A stretch of 64,000 nucleotides of DNA, from positions 17,585,024 to 17,649,023 of the forward strand of contig OY987231.1 of the NCBI GenBank assembly GCA_963920705.1, read 5' to 3'. The translations under genes were made by a program, and so were the position numbers. The DNA is from Odiellus spinosus (lineage: Eukaryota > Arthropoda > Arachnida > Opiliones > Phalangiidae). Positions within the stretch are counted from its first letter, which is position 1, and each line of letters starts with the position of its first letter. This document shows positions 36,641 through 48,506 of this stretch, piece by piece. The notes below the pieces were generated by a model that did not search any database, had not been told where the DNA came from, and saw only the letters and a list, made by a program, of their open reading frames with translations.

Positions 36641-39198
36641 TAAGAATTTTTAATTTTAAAATGAAATTTCACATATTTTTCATTCTTTTACTAACGATAT
36701 TTTAGCGTAAGGAGACCCTTTGGACCTTTGAGGGATCTGAAAACGCATACCATTTTTTTTCTAGAAATAAATTGCTTCCTAGATATTGATATTCTAATGT
36801 ACTTTAGATTTGCATAGAATGAGAACTTGCTGACATAACCAGCCTATGATATAGGAAACGTACGTCTTTTGTATACCTGATGCGGTTACAGCATCGGTTT
36901 GAATTTCAAATATGCGTATCTCGTTTATATGTTAAAGAGTGTGGTACTATTATCACGTGGCAAAATAGTATTTATATTTATACAAACGTGCAAAACATAC
37001 AATTCCCACGCATAAGAACATCTATTTTAAAAGCTAAAGACGAATAACAAACCGTGGGGTTGATAAGTGTCCTCTAACGGAAAACAGTGGAAAAAGAAAT
37101 TAACAAAACCTCAGGCGCCTCTGCATATATTCTATCAATAACAGCCACGTACGTGCTTTTGAAGGTTACTAATTTTGCACCAGTTTCCTGTTATGGGACA
37201 CTTATGAACGAAAGATTTTGTTAATCTAGCGCATATATAGACAAGTAGTCTTAATGGATACGGAATCTTTCAACAAATAACGTTGACCAGTTACAAAGGT
37301 TGTCGATTTAGGGTATTATTCAAACTTGTATATTTGAAATCACGTTCATAAATTAGAGAGTAATTCTTTCCCGCAGGCATGCGTGAAGCTTTTTAAAAAT
37401 CGGATAAAGGGTAAACAAGAAAAAGGCACAATCGTGGACGTAATGGTGTAATACGATACCAAATATGGGCCAGATCAGATCAGTATAGTTTATTCGTAAT
37501 CTTCCCCTCAGACATACAAAGAAAATAGAAAGAAAGATACACAGACAGATAAATGAAGACTATATAGATGAAAACTCTAATATAGAATGTTTCAGTCGTG
37601 ACGGCAGGCCTTTCGCAATAAGTATATTGTTAGACAAAGTCAAGGTGCTTTCGGATGGATATGCGAGGATATCTCGCGCCATAAACCCCCTTAACCCTAA
37701 ACTCCCTTAACCCTAAACCCCCTAAAATGGAAGTATAGCCTAAAAAAATGTCTTCGCATTCGGAGCACGTAGAGCAAATGAAGATGGAGGAAGAAAGAAG
37801 GCGATTATGTTTCTATGGTAACACCGATAGAGCTTTACCAATGTCTTGTTACATTTTCTATACCCAAAACCCCAAACCCCCTTACTCCGTCCCGCTCTTG
37901 TCCCTTCTTTATTTTCTAGGGATAGAAGCCACGCGTAGCGAAAGGTAAGAATGAAGACTTAAAGGACAAGTAGTAAGGCTCTTTCACACTAAGAAATTTG
38001 TATCAGTGTAAAATAATCACTAAAATAGATTTAATGAACCAGTAAGGTCAGTATTTTTTATTTAATCGAACTGAGAACTCAGATGTTCAAAGTTTTGAAC
38101 TCTTTGCACTACCAAAGTTGAACTCAGAGTCAGAGTTTGAACTCAACGCATAGTCAAAGATGAACCGAATTGAACTCGGATGTACATCGAATTCAAGAGT
38201 AAAGTCCCATTGAGTTTTAGAGATATGGATGTAATTTTATTCTGTGGGTACCCATGGCGATATCTTGTGGGGAGTCTGTAAGAGTTTGTTAATTTAGCTA
38301 GCAAAATCAAATCTCGGTCTTGATCATCTGCACAAATTATAATTTTGTCAAGCATTGACCTTTTTTGAAGTCAATTTAAAAGAACTCCTTCATAGTGGTG
38401 AGTTTTAATCGGCTTTCACTGCCTTGTTTTATCCCATAATATCCAATTTAACGTCATTTTCCTGAGATTTTCTCTTTAAGGGTTTTCAATCTAAGCCGAG
38501 AGTGTAGCCGGATCTATCCGACCTCCTTATGTATAAGGTCCGGACGTCGGTGTAAGGACACAGTCAGGGGGTCTTCCTTCTGTCCTTAAGCCCTAAGTCA
38601 CGTTATTCGCTAAACCTATCCCCCCAGTTTCGCAACCCCGAGTTACGGGGTCTTAGAAAAAGTTTCCGATGAATCGTGGGATATAGTGTTAAGGTAAAAT
38701 AAGATCAAGGAAGTTCTAGGCTTTAAATTCTTTCCCGAACTCAATCAAGAGTTTCTTCACTCGTATACAAGATTGGCGTGAGAGTCTACTATACGTGACT
38801 CAAATTCTAGTCGGCCAAAATTTACATTTGAAGAGATTCAATTCGGGACAATGGAGAACCCTAATGTTGTAAGGCGTTACTGGTAATTCTTCTCAAAAAT
38901 ATTTTTCCTTTTTCAACAGCGCTTCTTAATTGGAACCCTTTTCAAAATCCTGCCCAAACTTTCTTCCAAATACGCCTCTTGGAAATTAAATGGGAGTCTG
39001 ACTTCAACAAGTTCAAATTGAATTAAAATTAATTATTATTTAGGGTTAATAGCTATGAATAATATATTCTCCTTGGTGGTGGATTCTCTTTATATTTGGA
39101 AGAAATAAAGAAGGTATCTTTTAAATGAAATAGCGATGCTGCTCATGTAGAAATGATATCATGAATTATTTATTTGAAAGTTGTTCAACACCAATACC
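36641..39198. other. Non-coding stretch between A8 and A9
   Basis: Contains the CCCTAA-like tandem at 37686 and a patch at 38050-38200 where GAACTC recurs many times (for example TTGAACTC, GAACTCAGA), a degenerate local repeat. No gene. Confidence 0.5.
37686..37726. repeat. CCCTTAACCCTAAAC short tandem
   Basis: A 15-16 bp unit CCCTTAACCCTAAAC occurs twice in direct succession, then CCCCTAAA. It resembles a telomere-like string but is too short and irregular. Confidence 0.6.
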
Positions 39199-39205
39199 CT
39201 TTTAC

Positions 39206-39542
39206 CAGAAGCCGATGAAACCCTCCTTTGAAGTCTACTACTCTAATGTTCCATATAGCGCTCCTCTCTGTATGGGTAAAATTCCCAATTTTACGAGATC
39301 AGAGGGGTCCTACTTCATACCCCCCTGTCTACGCAAAATTGGAAATTCTCTCTCTCCACAAACGACGACGTTTATTGACGAACTCCAAGGCTGCTAGAGA
39401 TATTCGCTCGACGAACTCCCGCTCCGAAAATATCTACCGTTAGGAGGCGTACGAATCGCGCTTTTTGAAACTAGCCCATACAGAGAGGGGTAGACAAGAC
39501 CCGGGAGTAATAGACTTCAAAGGAGGGTTTCATCGGCTTCTG
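39206..39542 (-). mobile_element. MITE family A, copy A9 (337 bp)
   Basis: Full-length reverse-oriented copy with perfect TSD CTTTTAC (39199-39205 and 39543-39549). It belongs to the subgroup with GGGGTATGAAG and the GATCTCG-type variant. Confidence 0.95.
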
Positions 39543-39549
39543 CTTTTAC

Positions 39550-40881
39550 TTAAATGCTGATACCATCCTGGTCAATTTTCAAAGAAAAATAATAAAGCAT
39601 TTGATCTAAAAAGTCGCGAGCAGCGCGTATTAGCGGGTCTATAGATTAATCATTTTCGAAACTGCCTATTAAGCCCAGTTTATTTTAAAATTAAAATAGA
39701 AGCGATACACGGAAGAATCGTCTAAGCCAGAGTTTCCTTTAGCTCCCGAGGGAATCTATACGCTCCGAGCGTATATGGTGGTAAAGGAGTAATCAATCCC
39801 TTTACGCGCGTAAAAACAATAAACCTAAAATTAAGGCGAATCGATTGACGGGGAGAGGAGAGGAGACGAGACGAAGCGGAGTTTCGAAGCAAAGAGCTAA
39901 GCTTTATAGCTGCCTAAAATTCGCTATGGCAACCTTGGCATTCTCGTCTCGGCGGGGAACCCTTTTCATTTTAGAAGATTATAATGGGAGATGAGGATAC
40001 GGGGCCTCTAGTTTGGAGGAGGAAGGAAAACTGGATGGAGTCAATTAGGGCCCGGTCGCATTGGCTAAAGGCATAGTTTGAAGTGTACGTTACGAGTTTC
40101 ACTATCACAACATTTCGAGCTTTAAGAAAAGCATACGCTTTTCCTGAACTCGAGAATAATTTTAAAAATTGCGAAAGCTTAACTGCTTATCTATAACGTC
40201 AATTTAAACTTACTGTTCACATGAACGCCAAGAATTTATTAATTTTATTGAATGAATAAAAAAAATCTATTGGTGGAGCCAAATAACCTTAATTTTCAGA
40301 GTTCCCTTGTTGATGGTTCCATGCATTTGAGAAGACCCCTTTGAAGATTTCAATCATTTATGCAATAATTATTTCGCTACCTACACTTTAAAGCTATTTT
40401 AGCAATGCCGTAAAGGACCGAGTCTTGAAAAAAAAATCATTGACAAGCTCTCGAGTCTTTTATAGGAAAACCGCGTTCCAGGTGGTCCTCGGCTGCGTTT
40501 GAAACAACGAGATGAAGTGCCATGTTGGTGTAGGAACGAGGGAAAAAAACTGCTATTAGAAAATTTGAATTTATCTATGGGCTGATAGAATATTTCCCGA
40601 TACGCTTTTAGAACGAGACTTCTAGATAACGGTTAATGAAAATCAGTTTTTGATAGTCAATTACGCGGAATTAACCAGTCAAATATTTGATTAAATGTTT
40701 AAGGTATTACACAAATCCTGCATTTAGTAATTATAACAAAAAGTTGACCCATTTCTTTAAACTATAGATCGTGAGGTTTCAGACTAGATATTTCCCTCAA
40801 AGAAATTTTATTGGCTGGATATATCACGTGTCTGCAAAATCAGTTTTCTACGGGCAGAGGCTAGCCATAGCGGGATATTAC
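39550..40881. other. Non-coding stretch between A9 and F1
   Basis: CpG-containing block at 39600-40060 with the hairpin at 39757, then AT-rich unique DNA. No gene. Confidence 0.5.
39757..39775. repeat. Perfect hairpin TATACGCT
   Basis: TATACGCT-CCG-AGCGTATA, an exact 8-bp stem with a 3-nt loop, in a CpG-containing stretch. Confidence 0.5.
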
Positions 40882-41189
40882 CAATAGATAGAAATTCATC
40901 CGATCGACAAAGGGTCCTTTGGATCGAAATTTATCTGATCGACAGTGTGTCTCATTTGATCGACGGGATAGCCCCATTTGATCGAAATTTATTTGATCGA
41001 CAGTCTCTCTCGTTTTTTAACAATAGATAGAAATTCATTCGATCGACAAAGGGTCCATTGGATCGAAATTTATCTGATCGACAGTGTGTCACATTTGATC
41101 GACGGAATAGCCCCATTTGATCGAAATTTATTTGATCGACAGTCTCTCTCGTTTTAATTGAGATGCCGTGACCCGTTGCCCGAAAGGGT

Positions 41190-41232
41190 AGCCAGCATGG
41201 ATTGTAAAAAGATACTGAGTTTGAATCCTCAT
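41190..41232 (+). other. tRNA-promoter-like patch in F1
   Basis: GGTAGCCAGCATGG resembles an RNA polymerase III A box, and GAGTTTGAATCC about 20 bp downstream resembles a B box. The T-arm loop would be 8 nt and no acceptor stem can be drawn, so this is not a tRNA gene. A tRNA-derived SINE head captured in F1 is possible. Confidence 0.25.
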
Positions 41233-41300
41233 CGTGAAAATGGTGTGTTAAATAATCGAAATTATTTGGTTAATATATAAAATTATTGCGTTTTGTAGGG

Positions 41301-41333
41301 TTAGGTTAGGTTAGGTTAGGTTGGGTTAGGTTA
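41301..41333 (+). repeat. Interstitial (TTAGG)n
   Basis: Six to seven units of TTAGG with one TTGGG variant, inside F1. This is the insect-type telomere unit. Its position inside a dispersed element, matched by the same tract in F2, argues that it travels with F and is not a fused telomere. Confidence 0.85.
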
Positions 41334-41788
41334 TTAAATTAATTTTAAAAATACTTAATATTGCATGGATTTAAAAATCGATAGGTTTTAAATTAACTAA
41401 TCGATTTTTAAATCTATGCAGTATCAAGTCTTTTTGAATTTTATTTGATATTTTCGATCATTTGGTTCTGCATGTCGATCCAATGGTACTTCATATCTAT
41501 TCCACTCAATCTTTTTTAACTGTCGATCATTTGAATCTTCTTTTTGTAAGTGTCGATCATTTGGTTCTGCATGTCGATCCACTGAATTTCGATCTAATGG
41601 ACCCTGTGTCGATCAAATGAATTTCGATCCAATGGTACTGCATGTCTATTACTTTCAATCTTTTTTACCTGTCGATCATTTGAGTCTTCTTTTTTTAAGT
41701 GTCGATCATTTGGTTCTGCATGTCGATCCATTGAATTTCGATCTAATGGACCCTGTGTCGATCAAATGAATTTCGATCCAATGGTACT

Positions 41789-42748
41789 AAGCCGGTAATA
41801 GCCAGTCTAGACCTAAACTTTTTGATATTTTATAGATTTTTGTAAATATTGTAAATTTTAATTAAATATAAGAATATAACTTTTTATTATACTGTCGCAA
41901 ATTTTGAAACTTCATTAAAAATGATCTCTGAACCTAAAAGAGGTAAGGCAACTCGTCAAAAAAGCCATAGTTCGATCATAAATCCGAAACAACCGGTAAC
42001 CCCGCGGTATACATCGACATAATAATCAAAGCAACAAGCCAAGGCTGATATGAAGCTTTGCTTTTAGATTTTCATGTACAGTTTTAACGGCTAAAATCGT
42101 AAAAGATTTTATTGGCCTATTGCCTTATAGCTATTTTATCGCTAGATACGTTTCGTGTCAGGTACGCGGTTCAACACGTTTCTAAAGGTAAAGATATACC
42201 TTGGCGCTTTTATTAAAAGGTTAAGTGTAATAAGCCAAATATTGTTTGCATTTTAAATATGGAATAGAATCCGACATTTTTCTTATACCTAAAAAAATAT
42301 TAAAATTCTTGTCACCATATGCATTAAAATTTACAGGTAAGACGGAAGAGGGGGCAAACATTTTATATTTAGGGGCGCGAAACAACTGAGGGGCTCTATC
42401 CCCTTAAAGAAACAGGATCGTCTCTAAATATCACCTTGTATAGATTATATAACTGAAAATAAATTAGAAAATTGAATCATTCCCTATAAGAGCTGAAAGT
42501 TTAAAGATTAATAAGGAGTTGAAATTACATATTTCTTCTAAAATTCACTTTCAAAAGCGTCATTAATTAATAATATTTGATAATTAGTATCTTTCCTGTT
42601 TCTATTTTTTTAACGGTATTCATTTCAACCGTATCAGCACGTACTAAACTAATAGTTTCCCTTGCAGCTACTGGATTAATCATAGAGAATTTGCTAGCGT
42701 TTTTCGAGTTCCAAACCGAAAATTATATATAATACTCATTTGATATAA
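41789..42748. other. Non-coding stretch between F1 and B2
   Basis: AT-rich unique sequence. I see no repeat or credible frame. Confidence 0.5.
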
Positions 42749-42755
42749 ATTAGGA

Positions 42756-43036
42756 CAAGGAGGATCAGAGAAGGAGAGGAAATGTGGGGCTGCGTTGAGT
42801 TAGAGAGAGAAGAGCCAACCTCCCACTCGGGTGGAAAGGGGGGATAGGAAATTCTCGAGGTAAACTGTTGTCACGTGGTCGCTAGCTAGCGCGTCTCATA
42901 AAGGATTCGTTTTACCCACGCTACAACATTTTACCACGAAACGTCTCTACCCCCGTTCTCCCAGAGTGGGAGTTTAGGCCGACGCAGTAGGAACCGCGCC
43001 GTCCCCACATTTCCTCTCCTTCTCTGATCCTCCTTG
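42756..43036 (+). mobile_element. MITE family B, copy B2 (281 bp)
   Basis: Same family and orientation as B1, with perfect TSD ATTAGGA (42749-42755 and 43037-43043). Its right-hand internal CACGTG has decayed to CACGCT. Confidence 0.95.
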
Positions 43037-43043
43037 ATTAGGA

Positions 43044-45092
43044 TTCAAAGAAATATTTTCATTTTGTTATTCATCTTTATCGATTAAGATAAATTCCTAG
43101 ATTAGACTTATCCTTTAAAATTTTTACAGGATTCGCTGAAGCCTCAATTACGCTGAACACCGATTCTGACACGAACCACGATATAAAAGTAGCCTGGGTA
43201 AAAAGCGTAAGCTCTCTTCTCCGCGTAGCTTTTCAAACAAGAGGAGTAGAGCGGAAGTGTTTGAGAGGATATTTATTTGTTCTAGAGGCAGAGAGGGAGC
43301 TAATAGAGCATAGGCGAATAGGAATTGGCCATTTGCTTACTTTAATCCATTTAGCTGGCGGCTCTTTCGAGCAACTTCGTTAAATATCGAGCCAATAGCC
43401 CGAGAGCTCGCGTGGCACCCGACTGAGAGTATCCCTCACTCTCTCTAATTCGAAATTATATTTGCGCCTAAAAAGAGAAGTTTATTAGCCTCGCCTTTAC
43501 CCCGCGGGCTGGTCGTTATAGTCGCCATACCCTTTTAATCCTTGGATCGGGTACAAGACGCTTTACAAAGGCTTAGCGAGAGCCTTAGGCTACGCTATCG
43601 AAAAATTAATAACGAAAAGAGCACTTAACCGTCAATAAACCATATATACGACCCTTAAAATTATGAAGCGATTTATTTTTAATCATTTTAACACGTTTTT
43701 ACAGGGGATAGATTAAAAATTTCTCGTCTATAAAAGCCTGTTAAAATATTTATCATTTTTGTGGCTACCTCTGTTAACCGAGAGTTTAATAATATATTAA
43801 ATTTTAAATACATTATAAATTAAGTACAGTTTCTTTTTGGCATACTCAATTTTTTTAAAACTTGAGTAGCATTTTCCGGAAAAATTGTTAAAATGATTAA
43901 AAATAATAAATAACTTTACTATTACTTTCGCTTAATATAATCTATAAATCAACAACGTGAAACTAATTAAATAATCGTATTCGGGGATTTAGATAAAAAT
44001 ATGAAAACAAATAATCTTATATTTTCGAGATTGTATTGGATGCGAAGAAAGAAAAATTGCGAAAAAGAAATACGGAACAAAAATAAAAAGAGAGTAAACA
44101 TTGAATTTTTAGCGTATTTCAATTTCGAAGTCATAGGGACGAAACATTTCTTGGGCTTTTCCGAATCTCTTTGGGCATTCCGTAGCGTTTCGTAGCAAAC
44201 AAACTTTAATGGGAATGTAGAGAACGCGTCGAATCCAAGAGAAATATATCACGAATAGAAAATACGCCAGGGTCGCTCATATTGAAAAATTCCGTATTCA
44301 TATATATCTCTAGGCGAGAGATGAATATGTAGCTCTTTTATTTTGACTGGAAAACCGATCCCTTAAATATTTCAGCATCCTCTCTCCTCTCTCTTTCCCC
44401 TCCCTCTATCTCTGTCCAAAATAGAATCACAGATAAGGGTACGAAAGCCTCGACCTGGACTGGAGATTCTCGGAAGCCATATCCGTAGTCCGTATGGGGT
44501 TGAATGTCAAAAAGATAGCCAAGGCTTACACGGGGGTTACTATTCCATTTCCGCCAATATTATGGGGGCGTATATATATTGCTAAGACCTCGCAAATATT
44601 TACCATATCTTTTTAAAGACAAAGTGACAAGAAGTTTTTCAACGGGCCTACGTATATCAATTTTATAGCAGCAAACATTATTCATATACCCTAATACTAA
44701 GATTTAGAAAAGATCTATACAAGAACAGATTTAAAGAAAAAAATAGCGGATTTAAATCGATATCAAAAAATATCTCCTGAAATAACGTGTAATATATGTT
44801 AGGATATTTACAAAATAGAGCTATGCTGTGTCTTTTCGAAGGTCTCTGGGTCATAGTTTTACATTGTAATTTTTTAATCCATGTTAAGAATTATTCTAAT
44901 GTAATGTTTTAAAATAAGGCAGGGGTTAAAACACAAGAGCTTTTAAAATATTAAATTAAAAAAAAAAAAAACACACACTTTGTAAGTATTTTCAAACGGT
45001 AATGAACTTTTCCAATTTACTTATGAAGCAAATATGACTGATGATCTCTAAAGCGGACCCCAAATTTTTGCAATGTGAGTATGTGTCCTTTC
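43044..45092. other. Non-coding stretch between B2 and F2
   Basis: 43.15-43.60 kb is less AT-rich with several CpG. The remainder is AT-rich. Short frames only. Confidence 0.5.
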
Positions 45093-45128
45093 CAAAACGG
45101 TTTCAAACTCTCTAGTGTGAACGCGGCT
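45093..45128 (+). repeat. Repeat D right-end fragment
   Basis: A short segment with GGTTTCAAAC and CTAGTGTGAACGCGGCT resembles the right end of D. No left part was found nearby, so it is a remnant or chance resemblance. Confidence 0.4.
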
Positions 45129-45514
45129 TACTTATTTTATTTTAAAATTAAAAATAAAATATTCGTAATAAATAAATATGTCAGTGTCACTCGCGCTTTT
45201 ATACAAAAGGAGCCACATACGGTTCTAGGCGGAAATGAAAGGAAATTGACCGTGAGATTTAATTCTCGCGTTAAGCCACGTGGGGAAGATGAATTTTAAA
45301 AGTCAGCTTGTCCAAGTCTGAATAAATTCATATATTATGAATGATATTACGCAAGTTTGAGAAAACTTTATAGGATTTACAGCTACGCGTCTACGAGAGC
45401 ATTTCAAAACTATGATTTGACTAAATAACCATATGAAAAGTTGGTAATGGTGGCTGGTGTGTTTTTGAACAGTTCATTTTTGATAACTTCCTCTAAATTT
45501 GAAAACTAAAACTA

Positions 45515-45600
45515 GCACGTTTTAATGTCGCTTTCACTCGGTCTCTTTCGTGAAAATACTTAATCTAGAAAGTCCTGCCTTTTAATTGAAACTAACCTTT
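45515..45600. repeat. Old dispersed repeat H, second copy
   Basis: CACGTTTTAATGTCGCTTTC, GTGAAAATACTTAATC and CCTGCCTTTTA follow the same order as at 16.26 kb. It lies immediately left of F2. Confidence 0.45.
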
Positions 45601-45608
45601 AAGATTTG

Positions 45609-46120
45609 GGTCCACTTGATCGACTCCCAAATGATCGACAAGAGGTCCACTTGATCGACACCCAAATGATCGACTCACAATTGATCGACTCCCAAATGAT
45701 CGACAAGAGGTCCACTTGATCGACTCCCAAACGATCGACAAAGGGATCAAATGATTGATGCCTAATCCCAAATTACCGACAACAAAGGGTGCATTTGATC
45801 GTTTCCCAATTGGTCAACTTCGTAATAACGATTATAAATAGATTAACCAACCTAACCTAACCTAACCTAGCCTAACCGACAAACGAGTACTCTGACCCCA
45901 TTTTCACGGAATAATTATTATTTGAATTAGTTCTTATTTATATACCATAATTTAACCTTTAATAGTTTCTTGCAAAAAAACTTTGACCTATACTCGTTAC
46001 TCGCTAAAAAACTGGGCTGTCGATCAATTGGAATGGCTTGTCGATCAAATGCGAGTCGATCAAACGGTAGTCGATCAAACGGACTCCTTGTCGATCAATT
46101 GGAAGTCGAGCAAATGAACC
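45609..46120 (-). mobile_element. Repeat element F2 with inverted TGATCGAC end arrays
   Basis: The left array alternates CTTGATCGACTCCC and AAATGATCGACAAG. The right array (46018-46118) has the inverse, GTCGATCAATTGGAA and GTCGATCAAACGG. The core has (CCTAA)n at 45851-45876 and CCCATTTTCACGG, the inverse of a core motif in F1, so F2 lies in the opposite orientation. Both elements are followed on the right by TAAGCC. Confidence 0.7.
45851..45876 (-). repeat. Interstitial (CCTAA)n
   Basis: About five units of CCTAA with one CCTAG variant, inside F2 and in the opposite orientation to the tract in F1. A shorter match (CCTAACCTAACC) occurs at about 10389-10400 without an F element. Confidence 0.85.
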
Positions 46121-46180
46121 TAAGCCAACCTTTAATTATGTTCCAGAATAGCTACGTTATAAACCGAAAATTAATTAAAA

Positions 46181-46430
46181 CAATTTTGGACTTTTGCTCA
46201 ATTTTTATTAAGTGGCGAAGCATCCTTTTCGGGTGTCTCATGTAAATTTTATTATTCGAAATTATGGAACGAAATGTCTACTTTCGAAAGGTGCAATACG
46301 TTTTGGTATAGTGGCTTTTAGTGAAAAGTTACGGTCATTTAAAGATAGGGGTCATTTTTGGACTTTTTCTCAATTTGTATCCAGTGGCGAGGCATCCTTT
46401 TTGAGTGGCTCATGTAAATTTTAGTTCTCG
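46181..46430. repeat. Direct repeat, period about 172 bp
   Basis: TTTTGGACTTTT-CTCAATTT, AGTGGCGARGCATCCTTTT and CTCATGTAAATTTTA occur at 46183-46253 and again at 46356-46425. The sequence between is not repeated a third time. It lies just outside F2. Confidence 0.7.
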
Positions 46431-48165
46431 CAAAATATGTAGATTTACAAATCTATATATTAGAACCTCTTAGCTGGTTTTATATCCTATATACCTTAAA
46501 AATGACATGTTTCTATTGAATCAAACTTAAGAGCACGCAAAGCCATACGTGAAATAGACTCATACAAATTTTGTTCGATATTACTGTCCTAAACTACCTG
46601 TATATTTAAATTTAAATTTACTACATATGTAGAAAAGAAGAAATAAAAACGGAAAATGATTTTCTATAAAAAAAATACACAAGAAAAAAAAATATGTATA
46701 GAACTTATCCCTCGAATAAATCACGAAGCCGGTAGGTAAAAAGTCGATAGAGGTAAACAAGAAATAGTTTCAGTTTCCTTCCGGAAAAAAAAAGTTAAAA
46801 AATATCAGTCAAATCTGTCTTTAAAATCCGAAATTCTGGGATTTTCGTTTTTTCGACTCCGGTGACGGACTATATATAGTCAATCTCTACCTTGAAAGGG
46901 ACCTCACTTCTCATTGTAAAATTGTTTATATAATGGATCTATCGAGTCTTTTTAAGGTTGCAAACGGCTAAAGGAAGAGAGCACTGCAGAGCGAAGAGAA
47001 AAAGTTTCTCCTGTCAACGGATTCAGTTTTCTTCGGGATCTTATACGGTTCATCCACTGATTTGGAATCAATAGAGAGAAAGGCATGGTGAACGAGATTA
47101 GAGTCACGAGGCTCTTAAACTAAAGTCTTTTTCATCGTGTATTTCTCTTTGATGCTTCCAAACGAGTGGACGAACTATAAGACCGTGGAAAGCGAAAGGG
47201 AAAGAAAGAGGGTACACCAACGGATTTCGTAGCTTCGAATTCTATTGATCATGCAAATAGGAGGCAACGGACTAGCTGTGTATAGTAAAACATCTCGCAT
47301 GGCCGCTCACCCAGCCGCTCCGCAACCAAATGAAGCGAGAGTGTGTAACAGACATCTGCCCAACCTACTCCTCATCTTTTCACTATAGCCAGTTTTAAAC
47401 CCTAGAGGATATTAAAGATAAGGGCGGGATCAGTGTTCTTGAACCATACATTGAAAAAAGCGCAGCCCTTAACTTATATATACGCTATCATCTCGCGATG
47501 ATAACGTTCGAAAGATTCGTACCAGACTTATCCGACATAGTGTTTTTTCTTCTTCGTATTTTTATACCGCCATTGCAGATGTTGTGTTTCTTCCGCTTTT
47601 AAAATACACGCCTTATCGACCAGTTAGGCGCTAGCTGCTTCCTTTTTAGAATATATCCCCCCAACTATAATATTTTATTTTTAAAGAAGATTGTTTTATA
47701 ATATTAAGCTTTTCAAGATACGAATACCATTAGTATCGCGAGTATATATGATATACGAGTAAATCTTCAGCCAAACCAGGTGTAGTTTCCAAGTCTTACG
47801 AATATACCGTGACGTTTTAAAAGATTAAAGAGATAAATAGATTTGTAGGAACTGCATTTCCATTCTGATTCGTATAGTCGAGTGTTTTATCTCGAAACTT
47901 GGGCTTTGAATCGTTTGGATTTGTTCTTTTTAATTGGAAATGGGCTTCCTTTAAAGAAGTTAATGATCTTGCTTTTCTAAAATGAGTTTATTCCCTACTC
48001 GTATTTGTTATTAAGTGAATCTTAGGATTTAAAGTTACATAATCATATTAAAATTATCTAATTCTCTATGCAGCAATGCCTGTCTGTCGGTCCGACACGA
48101 ACGCTGAGCTTAAAACACGACTATATAGTAAAAAACATTTTGGATTTTATAAGTTGGAAATGTTC
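46431..48165. other. Non-coding stretch before A10
   Basis: No repeats obvious by eye. A CpG-containing segment at 46950-47350 has no credible frame. Confidence 0.5.
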
Positions 48166-48172
48166 ATCTCAG

Positions 48173-48506
48173 CAGAAGCCGATGAAACCCTCCTTTGAAG
48201 TCTACTACTCCAATGTTCCATATAGCGCTCCTCTCTGTATGGGTAAAATTCACAATTTTACGAGTTAGAAGGGGTCCTACTTCATACCCCCTGTCTACGG
48301 AAAATTGGAAATTCTCTCTCCACAAACGACGACGTTTTTGGACGAACTCCAAGGCTGCTAGAGATATTCGCTCGACGAACTCCCGCTCCGAAAACATCTA
48401 CCGTTAGGAGGCGTACGAATCGCGCCTTTTGAGAATAACCCATACAGAGAGGGGTAGACAAGACCCGGGAGTAATAGACTTCAAAGGAGGGTTTCATCGG
48501 CTTCTG
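48173..48506 (-). mobile_element. MITE family A, copy A10 (334 bp)
   Basis: Full-length reverse-oriented copy with perfect TSD ATCTCAG (48166-48172 and 48507-48513). Its variants are mosaic: the left-end type of A1/A2/A7/A8 with the GGGGTATGAAG type of A4/A5/A6/A9. Confidence 0.95.

Larger units (their letters stand above)
40882..41788 (+). mobile_element. Repeat element F1 with inverted TGATCGAC end arrays
   Basis: The left array is a near-identical direct duplication with a 139-bp period (40882-41020 and 41021-41155), each unit carrying several TTTGATCGAC and GGATCGAAATTTAT motifs. The right array (about 41455-41788) has the same motifs inverted, with repeats about 149 bp apart. Between them lie a tRNA-promoter-like patch (41190-41230), CGTGAAAATGG and a (TTAGG)n tract at 41301-41333. 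F2 has the same plan. Many subterminal copies of one motif suggest protein-binding sites as in DNA transposons, but I found no TSD or enzyme. Confidence 0.7.

Noticed and set aside
37686-37726. Telomere repeat of plant type (CCCTAAA)
   Set aside because: Only about two irregular 16-bp units. The better-supported telomere-type unit in the window is TTAGG.
41190-41232. tRNA gene in F1
   Set aside because: Only A-box- and B-box-like strings are present. The T loop is 8 nt and no acceptor stem forms.
13401-48506. CRISPR-like array from regularly recurring family A copies
   Set aside because: Copies are irregularly spaced, occur in both orientations, are about 336 bp long with inverted ends and each has its own 7-bp TSD, so they are transposons.
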